Below, piece by piece: positions 1-7,234 of a stretch of 15,306 nucleotides of DNA. A program made the position numbers and the translations under genes. Numbering within the stretch: the first letter of the stretch is position 1; the number at the start of each line of letters is the position of its first letter. The DNA is from Armatimonadota bacterium (GTDB taxonomy: Bacteria; Armatimonadota; JAAZEB01), in the NCBI GenBank assembly GCA_012841485.1, contig DUUU01000173.1:1-15306 (forward strand), read 5' to 3'. The notes beneath the pieces were generated by a model. It ran no database searches. It saw only the letters and a list, made by a program, of their open reading frames with translations, and was not told the origin of the DNA.

Positions 1-621
1 AACGACTCGGCGGTCGCTCGCGCCTGTAAGCCACGTGGTCCAACCGCGTTTGGAGGCGCCCGTGACGACGAAGCCGGCGATCTCTGTGCGCCACTCGCGC
101 GCGGCAAACTCCTGAATCGCATCCATGGCGCGCACGACGCCCTTGACCATCGGGTAGAGGAGCGGCCAGCTCCGGTCACCGGAGCGCAGGCACTCCAGAA
201 AGGTGTGCGCGATCAGGGCATCCTCGGATTTCCCCCCGAAGAGGGGCTGATTGGGCACATCGAAGAGGACAGCCGCAGGCACCTGGAGCAGCCGGGCCGC
301 GCGCGCCATCAGAGCGAGAGTAGGCAGGTCCCCGCGGGCGCCGGTTACCAGCAACAGCGCGATAGAGCCATCCTGCGGCCTCGCTGGCGGGTAGAGGGCG
401 AGCTCATGCTTCCAGGGGACTCCCTGCCACACCTGGGAGAGGAGGTGCAGGCGCACCGCGTTCCCCATCGAAGGAATCTCCACCTCACCCGCCCGGCTCC
501 ATGTGTAGGCGTCGTCTCTGCGACTGAGATAGCGCAGCAGCGGGTGCCTCCATTCCAGCAGTGCTTGCCGGACGAAGAGTCGCCCTGAAACCGTGATGCT
601 GCCTCCGGGTTTGCGTGGCAT
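1..621 (-). CDS. PhoPQ-activated pathogenicity-related (PqaA) family hydrolase, 5' part only
   Basis: The minus strand stays open for 207 codons from an ATG at 621 to the window edge, where the gene runs off. The ATG sits 8 nt after a perfect AGGAGG (630-635), which fixes the start. The translation carries VTGASKRGWTTWLTGASDRR at about residues 187-206. This is the signature block of the PqaA/PhoPQ-related alpha/beta-hydrolase family, and Ser190 in GASK is the likely nucleophile. Further features of the family are FFDVPNQPL-like text (here VLFDVPNQPL, about 139-148) and YPMVKGVVRAMD before the Ser block. No signal peptide is visible in the first 30 residues. The rest of the catalytic triad lies outside the window. 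The family name comes from a Salmonella PhoP-regulated gene; substrate and role are unknown in most bacteria, so no pathogenic role should be read into it. It lies downstream of the M28 peptidase gene in the same direction. Confidence 0.88.
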   Translation of the reverse strand, partial: MPRKPGGSITVSGRLFVRQALLEWRHPLLRYLSRRDDAYTWSRAGEVEIPSMGNAVRLHLLSQVWQGVPWKHELALYPPARPQDGSIALLLVTGARGDLPTLALMARAARLLQVPAAVLFDVPNQPLFGGKSEDALIAHTFLECLRSGDRSWPLLYPMVKGVVRAMDAIQEFAAREWRTEIAGFVVTGASKRGWTTWLTGASDRRVV

Positions 622-708
622 CAGCTTGACCTCCTCTGCCCTATACCCGTTTGCAGCATTTTCTACCGCTGCCTACACCCGGTTCCGTGGCGCATTCCAC
701 ACTCTCGA

Positions 709-732
709 CGGGCCCCCGGCAGCGGGGGCCCG
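709..732 (-). terminator. GC-rich hairpin after the M28 peptidase gene
   Basis: CGGGCCCCCG (709-718) and CGGGGGCCCG (723-732) form a perfect 10-bp stem around a 4-nt loop, 14 nt past the stop codon of the M28 gene. No run of T follows on the minus strand, so it may be a weak intrinsic terminator or an mRNA-end stabiliser. It separates the M28 gene from the PqaA-like gene downstream. Confidence 0.55.
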
Positions 733-746
733 CATGGCTCGCGGCT

Positions 747-2054
747 TCACCTGCCGGGAGCGGCTCCACCGCGCTCGTCGGCGACGCCGTACAGGTCACG
801 CCAGAAGCGGGCAATCACCTCGCGCTGCGCATCCGGCACGGCACGCGGGAAGGGCAGCTCCTCAGCGTGGGCAAGATCGTCCAGCAATCGGGCCTGGAAG
901 CGAAGCGTGGCATCGAGGACGCCCGGCGAGAGCACCTCGGGCGTATCGAGGGCGCTGTGGTGGAAGAAGCGCCCGCCCGCGCAGTTGGTCCGATGAACCC
1001 AGACTCCCGGAACCCCCATGGCGGTGAAGGGGAAGTGGTCGCTGTAGGGGGAGACCTGATCCATGAGCTTCGCGCTGAAGCCGGTCGCCTGCTGCGCGCC
1101 CTCAAGCCAGCGGTACATCGGCGGGCCGCCCGCCACCATCACTTCGTTCTGCCCCATCCACCCGCCGACGCTATCGGTGTTCAAGACGAACTGAGCGCCG
1201 GGCATCTCGTCGCGATGGCGCAACACGTATTCCTTCGAGCCCTCGGAGAGCTGCTCTTCGCAGCCGCATGCGACGAAGCGGAGGGTGCGCCGGGGCCGGC
1301 TCCCCGCGAACGCGCGCGCCAGCTCCAGCACGCAGGCCACGCCGCTGCCGTTGTCCTCGGCGCCCACAGCGTTCATGACGGTGTCGTGGTGGCACGTGAG
1401 GAGGATATCGCCCGCCGTGGGATCGCTGCCGGGCACAACGCCCACCACGTTCTGCGACTCCGCTTCGCGCACCCGAGTGGCGGCCTCCAGGCGCGCGCGC
1501 TGCGCGCCATCGCGCACGATCTCCCAGGCGTGACGGTAGGGGATGGAGACCATCGGGATCGATAGGAGGCGTATCCACTGCGCCGGAACGCCCACGGCGA
1601 CTGTCCAATCGAAGGGAAGACGGTCGTCCACCAGGATGACGGCCGCCAGACCTGAGTCCATCAATCGGCGCAGACGTTCGGTGTCGTCGCCGTAGAGCGT
1701 CGAGAGCAGGCCGATCTTCCCCGCGAGCGGCACGCGCGCCAGGTCGATATCGGATGCTCTTTCCAGATAGACCAGCTCCGCCTCGATTCCTCCCGCCGGG
1801 GTGGCCGGGGAGTGCGCCACGGGTAGGCACGGGATTTCGGCTCCCGCCACGGTGAGTGACGCACGCGAGTAGTCCCATGTGAGACAGGGAAACGGCTCGA
1901 TCACGACCTCGGAGAGGCCGAACTCACGGAACCGGGCGGCGATATGCTCCGCCGCTTTTCGCTCTTTCTCGCTTCCCGCCGGTCGCGAGCCAAAACGCTC
2001 GCAGATCTCACGCACGTGTGCCAGAGCACGCGCGCCGGACACATCCGGAATCAT
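747..2054 (-). CDS. M28 family zinc aminopeptidase
   Basis: This 435-residue protein has the metal-site motifs of the M28 (aminopeptidase Y/S type) family in order. His222 and Asp224 lie in CHHDTV, Asp234 in AEDNGSG, Glu266-Glu267 in CGCEEQ, Asp294 in NTDSVGG and His366 in FFHHSALDT. All five zinc ligands and the catalytic Asp and Glu are therefore present, and the enzyme should be active on N-terminal residues of peptides. The stretch at about 60-190, between the N-terminal helix and the first zinc motif, contains AGKIGLLSTLYG and AAVILVDD, typical of an inserted PA (protease-associated) domain. No signal peptide is seen, which suggests a cytoplasmic location. AAGGAGG (2059-2065) lies 4 nt before the ATG and supports this start. 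The specific peptide substrate cannot be told. Confidence 0.9.
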   Translation of the reverse strand: MIPDVSGARALAHVREICERFGSRPAGSEKERKAAEHIAARFREFGLSEVVIEPFPCLTWDYSRASLTVAGAEIPCLPVAHSPATPAGGIEAELVYLERASDIDLARVPLAGKIGLLSTLYGDDTERLRRLMDSGLAAVILVDDRLPFDWTVAVGVPAQWIRLLSIPMVSIPYRHAWEIVRDGAQRARLEAATRVREAESQNVVGVVPGSDPTAGDILLTCHHDTVMNAVGAEDNGSGVACVLELARAFAGSRPRRTLRFVACGCEEQLSEGSKEYVLRHRDEMPGAQFVLNTDSVGGWMGQNEVMVAGGPPMYRWLEGAQQATGFSAKLMDQVSPYSDHFPFTAMGVPGVWVHRTNCAGGRFFHHSALDTPEVLSPGVLDATLRFQARLLDDLAHAEELPFPRAVPDAQREVIARFWRDLYGVADERGGAAPGR

Positions 2055-2140
2055 GGCTCCTCCTTCGCATGGGTGAGTGGAGTGTCTCTTCTACGCAGGC
2101 ACCCCTCCCTCCTGTTCCAGCCCCGCGCCACTCGTGCCTT

Positions 2141-2176
2141 CCCCACACGCGCCCGTCCGCTTCATTCGTGGTATCA
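2141..2176. repeat. 36-bp dispersed repeat, copy 1
   Basis: This stretch between the mannosidase stop and the M28 start matches 5028-5063 at 29 of 36 positions without gaps, in the same orientation. It begins CCCCAC and ends GGTATC in both copies. One base further on, the 11-mer CCTATCGGGGA (2178-2188) follows; the same 11-mer occurs inverted at 5009-5019 beside the other copy. The two copies bracket the mannosidase gene. Function is unknown: shared regulatory site, old mobile element or duplication relic. Confidence 0.6.
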
Positions 2177-2225
2177 CCCTATCGGGGACGGCCTGGCTCA
2201 TCGGCGAATCGCCAATGGGGCGAGA

Positions 2226-4694
2226 TCACCCATGGTGATAGGCGTATACCCGGATGTCGCTCGCCGCGGCCGGGCGGGTCATATGGACGACCCGCTCCTC
2301 GCCCGGCATCAAGTCGAAGTAGTTGTCGGAGAAGACGACCTCTCTCTCCGGGTGGAAGAGGTAGACCCCTTTGGCGAAGCGATCGGTGCGGATGGCCAGC
2401 CGGTCGGCGCCGATCTGCATCACCTCGAGGGTCGGGCGAGCCAGGCGCATGTGCTTGGGACGCGAATAGGTGTAGACATTGCGCGCGGTGACGCCGTCTT
2501 CCCATCGAAGGGTGAACTCGGCCACGCAGTCGAAGCGCCGCGCCCGGTACTCCGGAAGCACCACCTCGCCCAGGGAGACGGCGCCGCGCCCCTCCAGGCG
2601 AACCGGGAAGCGCCGCGTCTCCAGCACCTCACCATCCACCCGGACCACACGCAGCTCCACCTCGCCTGCCTTGAAGCCATCGCGCTCCGAGGCCACAAAG
2701 AGATGGCCGCGGCTGTTCACATCGGGGCTATAGTCGATGGAGTATTGCTGCGTGCAGCCGACGATGTCCGGCTGGAACGCCCGGCGCAGGTAGTAGTAGC
2801 ACGCCTTGGGAATCAGGTTGTAGTCGACGGCGGACCACGAGATGGCGGGCCAGCAATCGTTGAGTTGCCAGATGAGCACGCCGGCGCAGTCGGGCACCTG
2901 CGAGCGCCAATGCTCCACGGCATACTTCAGGTACTCCGCGTGAGCCAGGTTCGAGAGGATCACCGCGGGTTCGAACTCGCCGGTCACCCGGAAGAGCGCC
3001 CCGGTGAACTTCAGGAGGCGGTCATTCTTGGCCGGGCTTTCGAAGTGGTTGCGCGTATCGAAGACAAAGGACTGAAGGTGCCGGTCCTCCTCTTCTCCAA
3101 TCGTCAGCGCCGTGCGCAGGTCGGGCAGCGATTGGATCCCGGTCTCGCTGACAAAACTGGGCGCGGAGTGCAGGTAGCCGGAGAAATCCTGGCACTGGCC
3201 ATGTAGGTCCCAGAAGTGGGAATTGCCCTGGAAGGGATCGTTTGCCGAGACGTTCGGATCCTCGGAATAGGGCGAGCCGTTCCAATAGAAGCGGTCGGGG
3301 TCCAGTTCGGCCACCAGCGACGGGAAGAGCCGGTCGTAGATCTCGGTTCCGAAGAACCGTGGAAACTCCTGGCGCAGGCCAACCCACCAGCTATCATAGC
3401 CCCAATGGCATTCATTCTCGCCGCACCAGAGCGCAAGCGAGGTGAAGTTGCGCAGACGCTTGATGTTGTAGGTCAGCTCCGCTTCGACGGAGCGGATGAA
3501 CTCCGGATCCGTATCGGGGTACATCGAGCAGGCGAAAGCACCGTCCTGCCACACCAGGATGCCGCGCTCATCGCATATCCGGTAGAAGGCATCTTCCTCG
3601 TAGTAGCCTCCCCCCCAGATCCGCAGCATGTTGACGTTGCCCGCGCGAGCCAGATCCAGGTTCCCCTCGTAGAGCTGGGGATTGCCGCGTGGCACCGAGT
3701 TGTCCACCGGGATCCAGTTGTAACCCCGACAGAAGATCTCCTTGCCATTCACCTTGAAGACAAAGCGCGTGCCTCGACCATCCCGGCGCTTATCGCGCAC
3801 CACCTCGATGGTTCGGAAGCCGATCCGGTGGCGACGCTCATCCAGAAGGCCATTGCCCTCCAGCGTGATCCTCATGTCGTAGAGGAACGGCTCCCCCTCC
3901 CCATTCGCATACCAGAGGGTGACCTCGTCGAGCGCGAAGGGAATCCGCGCACGGCCATCCACCACGGGGGCGCTAAAGCGCGCGCCGGCGAGACTCACCT
4001 GAGCGAAGGCGCCCTCACCGCCCGGCGCCTCCACCGTTACCGTGCCCGCGACGCTCCGGCCGCTCAACTGGTAGCGCATGTGAAAATCGGCAATCTCGGC
4101 GCGATCGAACGCTCTCAGGTAGACCGGGCGGAAGATGCCACTCACCGGCAGCTCCGGACCCCAGTCCCAGAAAAACGAATACGCCGGCTTGCGCAGGAAC
4201 ATGAAGTTGGAGTCCAGGTGCGCCGGGAACTTTTTGCCGAAACGGCGCTGGCGCTTCTCTGCCTCGATCACGGGGGAGCGAAAGAGGAGCACCAGGGAGT
4301 TGGTGCCGGCCCGCAGCTTCCCGGTGACATCGAAGCGGTAGCCGATGTGGCAGTTCTCCGTCTCCGCCAACCTCTCGCCATTGAGGTAGATCTCGCAGAC
4401 GGTGTCCAGGCCATCGAAGCAGAGGAAAACGTGGCGCCTGGCAGCGGTGGCTCCCCCCTCGAACTCCGTTCGGTAGACGAAATCCATGCTCTTGTATGGC
4501 GCGAAGGAATCCTCGTAGGTTGCCGAGGTGCTCTCCTCTACCAGGCCGGCCGCCTGGAGGTCGGTCAGGTTGGTGCCCGGCACGGTAGCCGGGCGAAAAG
4601 TCAGGTGAGCGACATCCGCCGGGCCGGCAATCGCGCTGTGGGCCGCGAAGGCAAACTCCCATCCCGAATGCAAAGGGATTTCAGTGACATCCAT
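2226..4694 (-). CDS. GH2 family beta-mannosidase
   Basis: This 822-residue enzyme should cleave terminal beta-linked mannose from mannan or N-glycan-type oligosaccharides. The GH2 layout is complete: an N-terminal sugar-binding jelly roll (about 10-190), an immunoglobulin-like domain (about 200-300), the catalytic barrel (about 310-620) and C-terminal beta domains. GYNWIPVDNSVPR (324-336) and LRIWGGGYYEED (357-368) are typical of beta-mannosidases rather than beta-galactosidases. LWCGENECHW supplies the acid/base Glu428 and FVSETGIQS the nucleophile Glu517. There is no signal peptide, so it probably acts on imported oligosaccharides. A GTG at 4718 would add eight residues but has no ribosome site. 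The ATG at 4694 has GGAG (4704-4707) 9 nt upstream and was preferred. A separate promoter lies at 4870-4899. Confidence 0.9.
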   Translation of the reverse strand: MDVTEIPLHSGWEFAFAAHSAIAGPADVAHLTFRPATVPGTNLTDLQAAGLVEESTSATYEDSFAPYKSMDFVYRTEFEGGATAARRHVFLCFDGLDTVCEIYLNGERLAETENCHIGYRFDVTGKLRAGTNSLVLLFRSPVIEAEKRQRRFGKKFPAHLDSNFMFLRKPAYSFFWDWGPELPVSGIFRPVYLRAFDRAEIADFHMRYQLSGRSVAGTVTVEAPGGEGAFAQVSLAGARFSAPVVDGRARIPFALDEVTLWYANGEGEPFLYDMRITLEGNGLLDERRHRIGFRTIEVVRDKRRDGRGTRFVFKVNGKEIFCRGYNWIPVDNSVPRGNPQLYEGNLDLARAGNVNMLRIWGGGYYEEDAFYRICDERGILVWQDGAFACSMYPDTDPEFIRSVEAELTYNIKRLRNFTSLALWCGENECHWGYDSWWVGLRQEFPRFFGTEIYDRLFPSLVAELDPDRFYWNGSPYSEDPNVSANDPFQGNSHFWDLHGQCQDFSGYLHSAPSFVSETGIQSLPDLRTALTIGEEEDRHLQSFVFDTRNHFESPAKNDRLLKFTGALFRVTGEFEPAVILSNLAHAEYLKYAVEHWRSQVPDCAGVLIWQLNDCWPAISWSAVDYNLIPKACYYYLRRAFQPDIVGCTQQYSIDYSPDVNSRGHLFVASERDGFKAGEVELRVVRVDGEVLETRRFPVRLEGRGAVSLGEVVLPEYRARRFDCVAEFTLRWEDGVTARNVYTYSRPKHMRLARPTLEVMQIGADRLAIRTDRFAKGVYLFHPEREVVFSDNYFDLMPGEERVVHMTRPAAASDIRVYAYHHG

Positions 4695-4869
4695 ATGCGA
4701 GTGCTCCGGGTGCAACACACAGGTCAGGGCCGGGCACGGTGGGCGCTCGCCCGCGGGCCGGCAGAACGGCGCTTTTCCCTCACCGCGAGAGGCTGCGACA
4801 AGCCCTCGTGCATGCCAAGAGGCGCTCGTGGTAAGGGGGATGCAACTCTGCCCAGGTTGGGGTAAAGTG

Positions 4870-4899
4870 ATCTTACCAGTGCGAGTCGCTACGTGTCAA
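4870..4899 (-). promoter_or_regulatory. Promoter for the GH2 mannosidase gene
   Basis: Read on the minus strand, TTGACA (4899-4894) is followed after 18 bp by TAAGAT (4875-4870). The expected start of transcription is near 4863, giving a leader of roughly 170 nt before the ATG at 4694. The -35 is a perfect match; the -10 matches in five of six bases. Confidence 0.65.
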
Positions 4900-5186
4900 T
4901 AGCCAGGAAGGGAGAGGGCCGGCTACAACGCCCGGGGTCAGCAGGCCGAGGGCTCGGATGTGGGCTCCCTTCGGGCTCCTCCGAAAGAACCACGTGGTAC
5001 TCGTCTCATCCCCGATAGGTGCGCACACCCCACCCGCGTCCGTCCCCTTCATCTATGGTATCGATGCTGGGGGGGTAGGAGGGCTGCGGGAGAGCGGGTC
5101 CGATCCTGAACTGGGCGTTCCAAATCCGCCAGGAAAGCGTGGGCAGCCGCCTGGATCAGCCCTGTCTCGGAATCCCAGACCTATTG
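4900..5186. other. Intergenic stretch between the mannosidase promoter and the ilvB leader promoter
   Basis: No gene is supported here. Short open frames lack a ribosome site and recognisable protein text. The stretch holds a perfect 10-bp palindrome ACCACGTGGT (4989-4998), the second copy of the 36-bp repeat (5028-5063) and the inverted 11-mer next to it (5009-5019). It separates two divergent promoters, so these could be operator sites for either direction. Confidence 0.5.
5028..5063. repeat. 36-bp dispersed repeat, copy 2
   Basis: This is the partner of 2141-2176, with 29 of 36 positions identical and the same orientation. The 11-mer that follows copy 1 appears here in inverted form 8 nt before the repeat (5009-5019). 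The copy sits about 130 bp upstream of the mannosidase -35 and about 120 bp upstream of the ilvB leader -35. Confidence 0.6.
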
Positions 5187-5215
5187 TTGACAGGCATAGT
5201 GACATGGGCTATAAT
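5187..5215 (+). promoter_or_regulatory. Consensus promoter of the ilvB leader transcript
   Basis: TTGACA (5187-5192), a 17-bp spacer and TATAAT (5210-5215) form a perfect housekeeping promoter. Transcription should start near 5221-5223, only about 10 nt before the leader peptide ATG. This leaves a roughly 285-nt transcribed leader before ilvB. Confidence 0.9.
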
Positions 5216-5231
5216 GAGGCCAGGAGAGAGA

Positions 5232-5375
5232 ATGGACACGCGTCATAGTGATCTGATTTCAGCGAACTCGCCGTCAGCGGCGCAGTTTGGCGTGTGCTTG
5301 CTCCCCCCAGTCACGGGTGTCCTGGTGGCTGTAGTTGTCGCTGTAGCCATCCCCGTGGCCGGCGGCGGAGCGTAG
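5232..5375 (+). CDS. Branched-chain amino acid leader peptide of ilvB attenuator
   Basis: A 47-codon frame starts at an ATG preceded by AGGAGA (5222-5227) and lies just inside the predicted transcript. Its C-terminal half reads VTGVLVAVVVAVAIPV (residues 27-42): eight Val, one Leu and one Ile in 16 codons, followed by AGGGA and stop. This is the composition of known ilv leader peptides such as that of E. coli ilvBN, where ribosome stalling at Val/Leu codons senses charged tRNA. The peptide itself probably has no function; its translation controls the hairpins at 5310-5433. Upstream in-frame starts (for example 5139) lie before the promoter and are not transcribed from it. Confidence 0.83.
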   Translation: MDTRHSDLISANSPSAAQFGVCLLPPVTGVLVAVVVAVAIPVAGGGA

Positions 5376-5433
5376 GCTCTCCACGCGATTGCGGAATGCC
5401 AAGGGCCACGGGAAGCAGACCCGTGGCCTTTCT
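5310..5433 (+). promoter_or_regulatory. Transcription attenuator with mutually exclusive pairings
   Basis: Four segments are visible. Segment 1 (5310-5317, GTCACGGG) pairs with segment 2 (5352-5359, CCCGTGGC) over 8 bp, including one G-U. Segment 2 (5352-5360, CCCGTGGCC) pairs perfectly over 9 bp with segment 3 (5404-5412, GGCCACGGG). Segment 3 pairs perfectly with segment 4 (5420-5428, CCCGTGGCC) to form the terminator. Segment 1 is the first codon of the Val-rich run and segment 2 is codons 41-43 of the leader peptide. A ribosome stalled on Val codons would mask segment 1 and allow 2:3 (read-through). One that reaches the stop at 5373 would mask segment 2 and allow 3:4 (termination). The pairings are seen directly; the mechanism is inferred from the classical ilv and trp model. 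Confidence 0.82.
5401..5433 (+). terminator. Attenuator terminator hairpin before ilvB
   Basis: A perfect 9-bp stem (5404-5412 with 5420-5428) has a 7-nt loop. It extends to 12 pairs if AAG (5401-5403) pairs with TTT (5429-5431). It is followed by TTTCT, a short T-rich tail. It lies 25 nt after the leader peptide stop and 73 nt before the ilvB start. Confidence 0.8.
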
Positions 5434-5506
5434 GATTCTCCGGTGGGTTCCCGGTAGATGGTCACGGGCCCGGTGAGCCCCGGCTGCTTCTACCAGGGAG
5501 GTTTGC

Positions 5507-7225
5507 ATGAAACTGACAGGTGCGGAAATTCTGGTGCGCGCGCTGCAGGCACAAGGCGTGGAGGTTCTCTTCGGGATACCTGGCGCCAAAACGCTTCATC
5601 TTCACGACGCGCTCTCGCGCAGCGCGCTCCGCCACATTCTCGTGAAGCACGAGCAGGGCGCGGCGCATGCTGCGGATGGCTATGCCCGCGCCAGCGGGCG
5701 AGTCGGCGTCTGCCTCTCGACATCCGGCCCAGGCGCCACCAACCTGGTCACCGGCATCGCGACCGCGCAGATGGACTCGATCCCTCTGGTGGCGATCACC
5801 TGCCAGGTCGAAATGGATGCCATCGGCACGGATGCCTTCCAGGAAGCCGATATGACCGGCATCACGCGCTCTATCACCAAGCACAACGGCCTCGTCTCCA
5901 GCGTCGACCGCATCGAGGGGGCCGTGGCCGAGGCATTCCACGTGGCCAGCACCGGGCGCCCGGGCGCCGTGCTTCTCGACATCCCCTCCTGCGTGCTGAA
6001 GGCACGCGGCGAATACCGGGGCTCTGCGACCGTGGATCGCGTTGGTTACCGGCCGACCCTCGACGGCCATCCGATGCAGATCCGCCGGGCCGCCGAGGCG
6101 CTGGCACAGGCAGAGCGCCCGCTGCTCTATATCGGGGGCGGCGTCGTCGCTTCCGGAGCGAGCGAAGAAGCTCGAACGCTCGCGGAGCGCGCGGATCTCC
6201 CCGTCGTGTGCACACTCCTTGGCCTGGGAGGCTTCCCCGGCACCCACCCGCTCTTCACCGGGATGCTCGGGATGTATGGCAACCACGCCGCGAACAAGGC
6301 GGTGCAGCATTCGGATCTGATCCTGGCAGTCGGCGCGCGCTTCGATGACCGCGCCACCGGAAACGCCGCGCGCTTCGCCCCGAATGCTCGCATCATCCAT
6401 GTCGATATCGACCCCGCCGAGATTGGCAAGAACGTGCGCGTGGATATCCCCATCGTGGGTGACGCGCGCCGCGTCCTTCGCCAGCTTCTCGATGCCCTCA
6501 AGCCATGCGAGCACGGCGCCTGGATCGAGACGGTGGATGGCTATCGAAGGGACCACCCGTATCCCCCCGCCCGGGAGGGCATCCTCACCCAGCAAGCCAC
6601 CGTTGAAGCGATCTGCCGGCGCGTCGCAGGCCGGGCCGTGGTGGCAACCGATGTCGGCTTGCACCAGATGTTCGTGGCGCGGCACATCCCATTCGACTCG
6701 CCGCGCAACCTCCTCACCAGCGGCGGCCTGGGCACGATGGGCTATGGCCTTCCCGCCGCCATGGGCGCCGCGTTCGCCCGTCCGGATGAAATGGTCGTAG
6801 CGGTGTGTGGCGATGGCAGCTTCCTGATGAATATGCAGGAGCTGGCAACCATCGCCGAGCACGCGCTCCCGGTGAAGGCCATCGTGCTCAACAACCGCAA
6901 CCTGGGCATGGTGCGCCAGTTCCAGCGCCTCTATTTCGAGAGCAACTTCACGGCGATACACCAGCCGCCTCACATCGACTTCACGCTGATTGCCCGCGGT
7001 CTGGGCATCGAGGCGGCGCGAGTGACCGATCCGGAGGATCTGGCCAAGGCCCTGGATCGCGCGCTAGTGCATCCGGGTCCCTTCGTCCTGGAGGTGGAGA
7101 CGGACGCCGCCGAGGAGGTGCTCCCGATGGTGCGACCGGGCGGAAGCCTATCGGACATGATCTATGGCGAAGAGCCCGCCCTGCCCGCGCGTGGCATTGA
7201 GGAGGAACTCTCTGGCCCTCGTTAG
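5507..7225 (+). CDS. ilvB: Acetolactate synthase, large (catalytic) subunit
   Basis: This 572-residue ThDP enzyme joins two pyruvates to acetolactate, or pyruvate and 2-oxobutyrate to acetohydroxybutyrate. It is the first common step of valine, leucine and isoleucine synthesis. Glu49 in VKHEQGAAHAADGYAR activates the cofactor. A central FAD-type domain has GARFDDRATG (276-285), the mark of the biosynthetic form. GDGSFLMNMQELATIAEH (435-452) with NNRNLGM (462-468) is the ThDP/Mg site. GGGAGG (5496-5501) lies 5 nt before the ATG. Length is normal for the family. Position 472 is Phe (MVRQFQRLY) where AHAS enzymes usually have Trp, a residue tied to 2-oxobutyrate preference and herbicide binding. 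No ilvN small subunit gene follows. The upstream leader/attenuator supports regulation by branched-chain amino acid supply. Confidence 0.95.
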   Translation: MKLTGAEILVRALQAQGVEVLFGIPGAKTLHLHDALSRSALRHILVKHEQGAAHAADGYARASGRVGVCLSTSGPGATNLVTGIATAQMDSIPLVAITCQVEMDAIGTDAFQEADMTGITRSITKHNGLVSSVDRIEGAVAEAFHVASTGRPGAVLLDIPSCVLKARGEYRGSATVDRVGYRPTLDGHPMQIRRAAEALAQAERPLLYIGGGVVASGASEEARTLAERADLPVVCTLLGLGGFPGTHPLFTGMLGMYGNHAANKAVQHSDLILAVGARFDDRATGNAARFAPNARIIHVDIDPAEIGKNVRVDIPIVGDARRVLRQLLDALKPCEHGAWIETVDGYRRDHPYPPAREGILTQQATVEAICRRVAGRAVVATDVGLHQMFVARHIPFDSPRNLLTSGGLGTMGYGLPAAMGAAFARPDEMVVAVCGDGSFLMNMQELATIAEHALPVKAIVLNNRNLGMVRQFQRLYFESNFTAIHQPPHIDFTLIARGLGIEAARVTDPEDLAKALDRALVHPGPFVLEVETDAAEEVLPMVRPGGSLSDMIYGEEPALPARGIEEELSGPR

Positions 7226-7234
7226 GCGGTCGAC

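Noticed and set aside
205..588. Plus-strand 127-codon frame
   Set aside because: It lies opposite the PqaA-like coding region, has no ribosome site and shows low-complexity Arg-rich text.
651..1565. Plus-strand 304-codon frame
   Set aside because: It is a shadow opposite the M28 peptidase gene, whose motifs are complete on the minus strand.
4694..4718. GTG at 4718 as the start of the mannosidase
   Set aside because: It has no ribosome site, while the ATG at 4694 has GGAG 9 nt upstream and the family-like N-terminus begins after it.
3216..4865. Plus-strand 549-codon frame
   Set aside because: It is opposite the GH2 mannosidase gene; long shadow frames are common at this GC content and no domain is recognisable.
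5139..5231. Upstream start (5139) for the ilvB leader peptide
   Set aside because: It lies before the consensus promoter, so it would not be on the transcript; the ATG at 5232 has its own ribosome site.
5462..6973. Minus-strand 503-codon frame
   Set aside because: It is opposite ilvB, which has all catalytic motifs, and it has no recognisable domain of its own.
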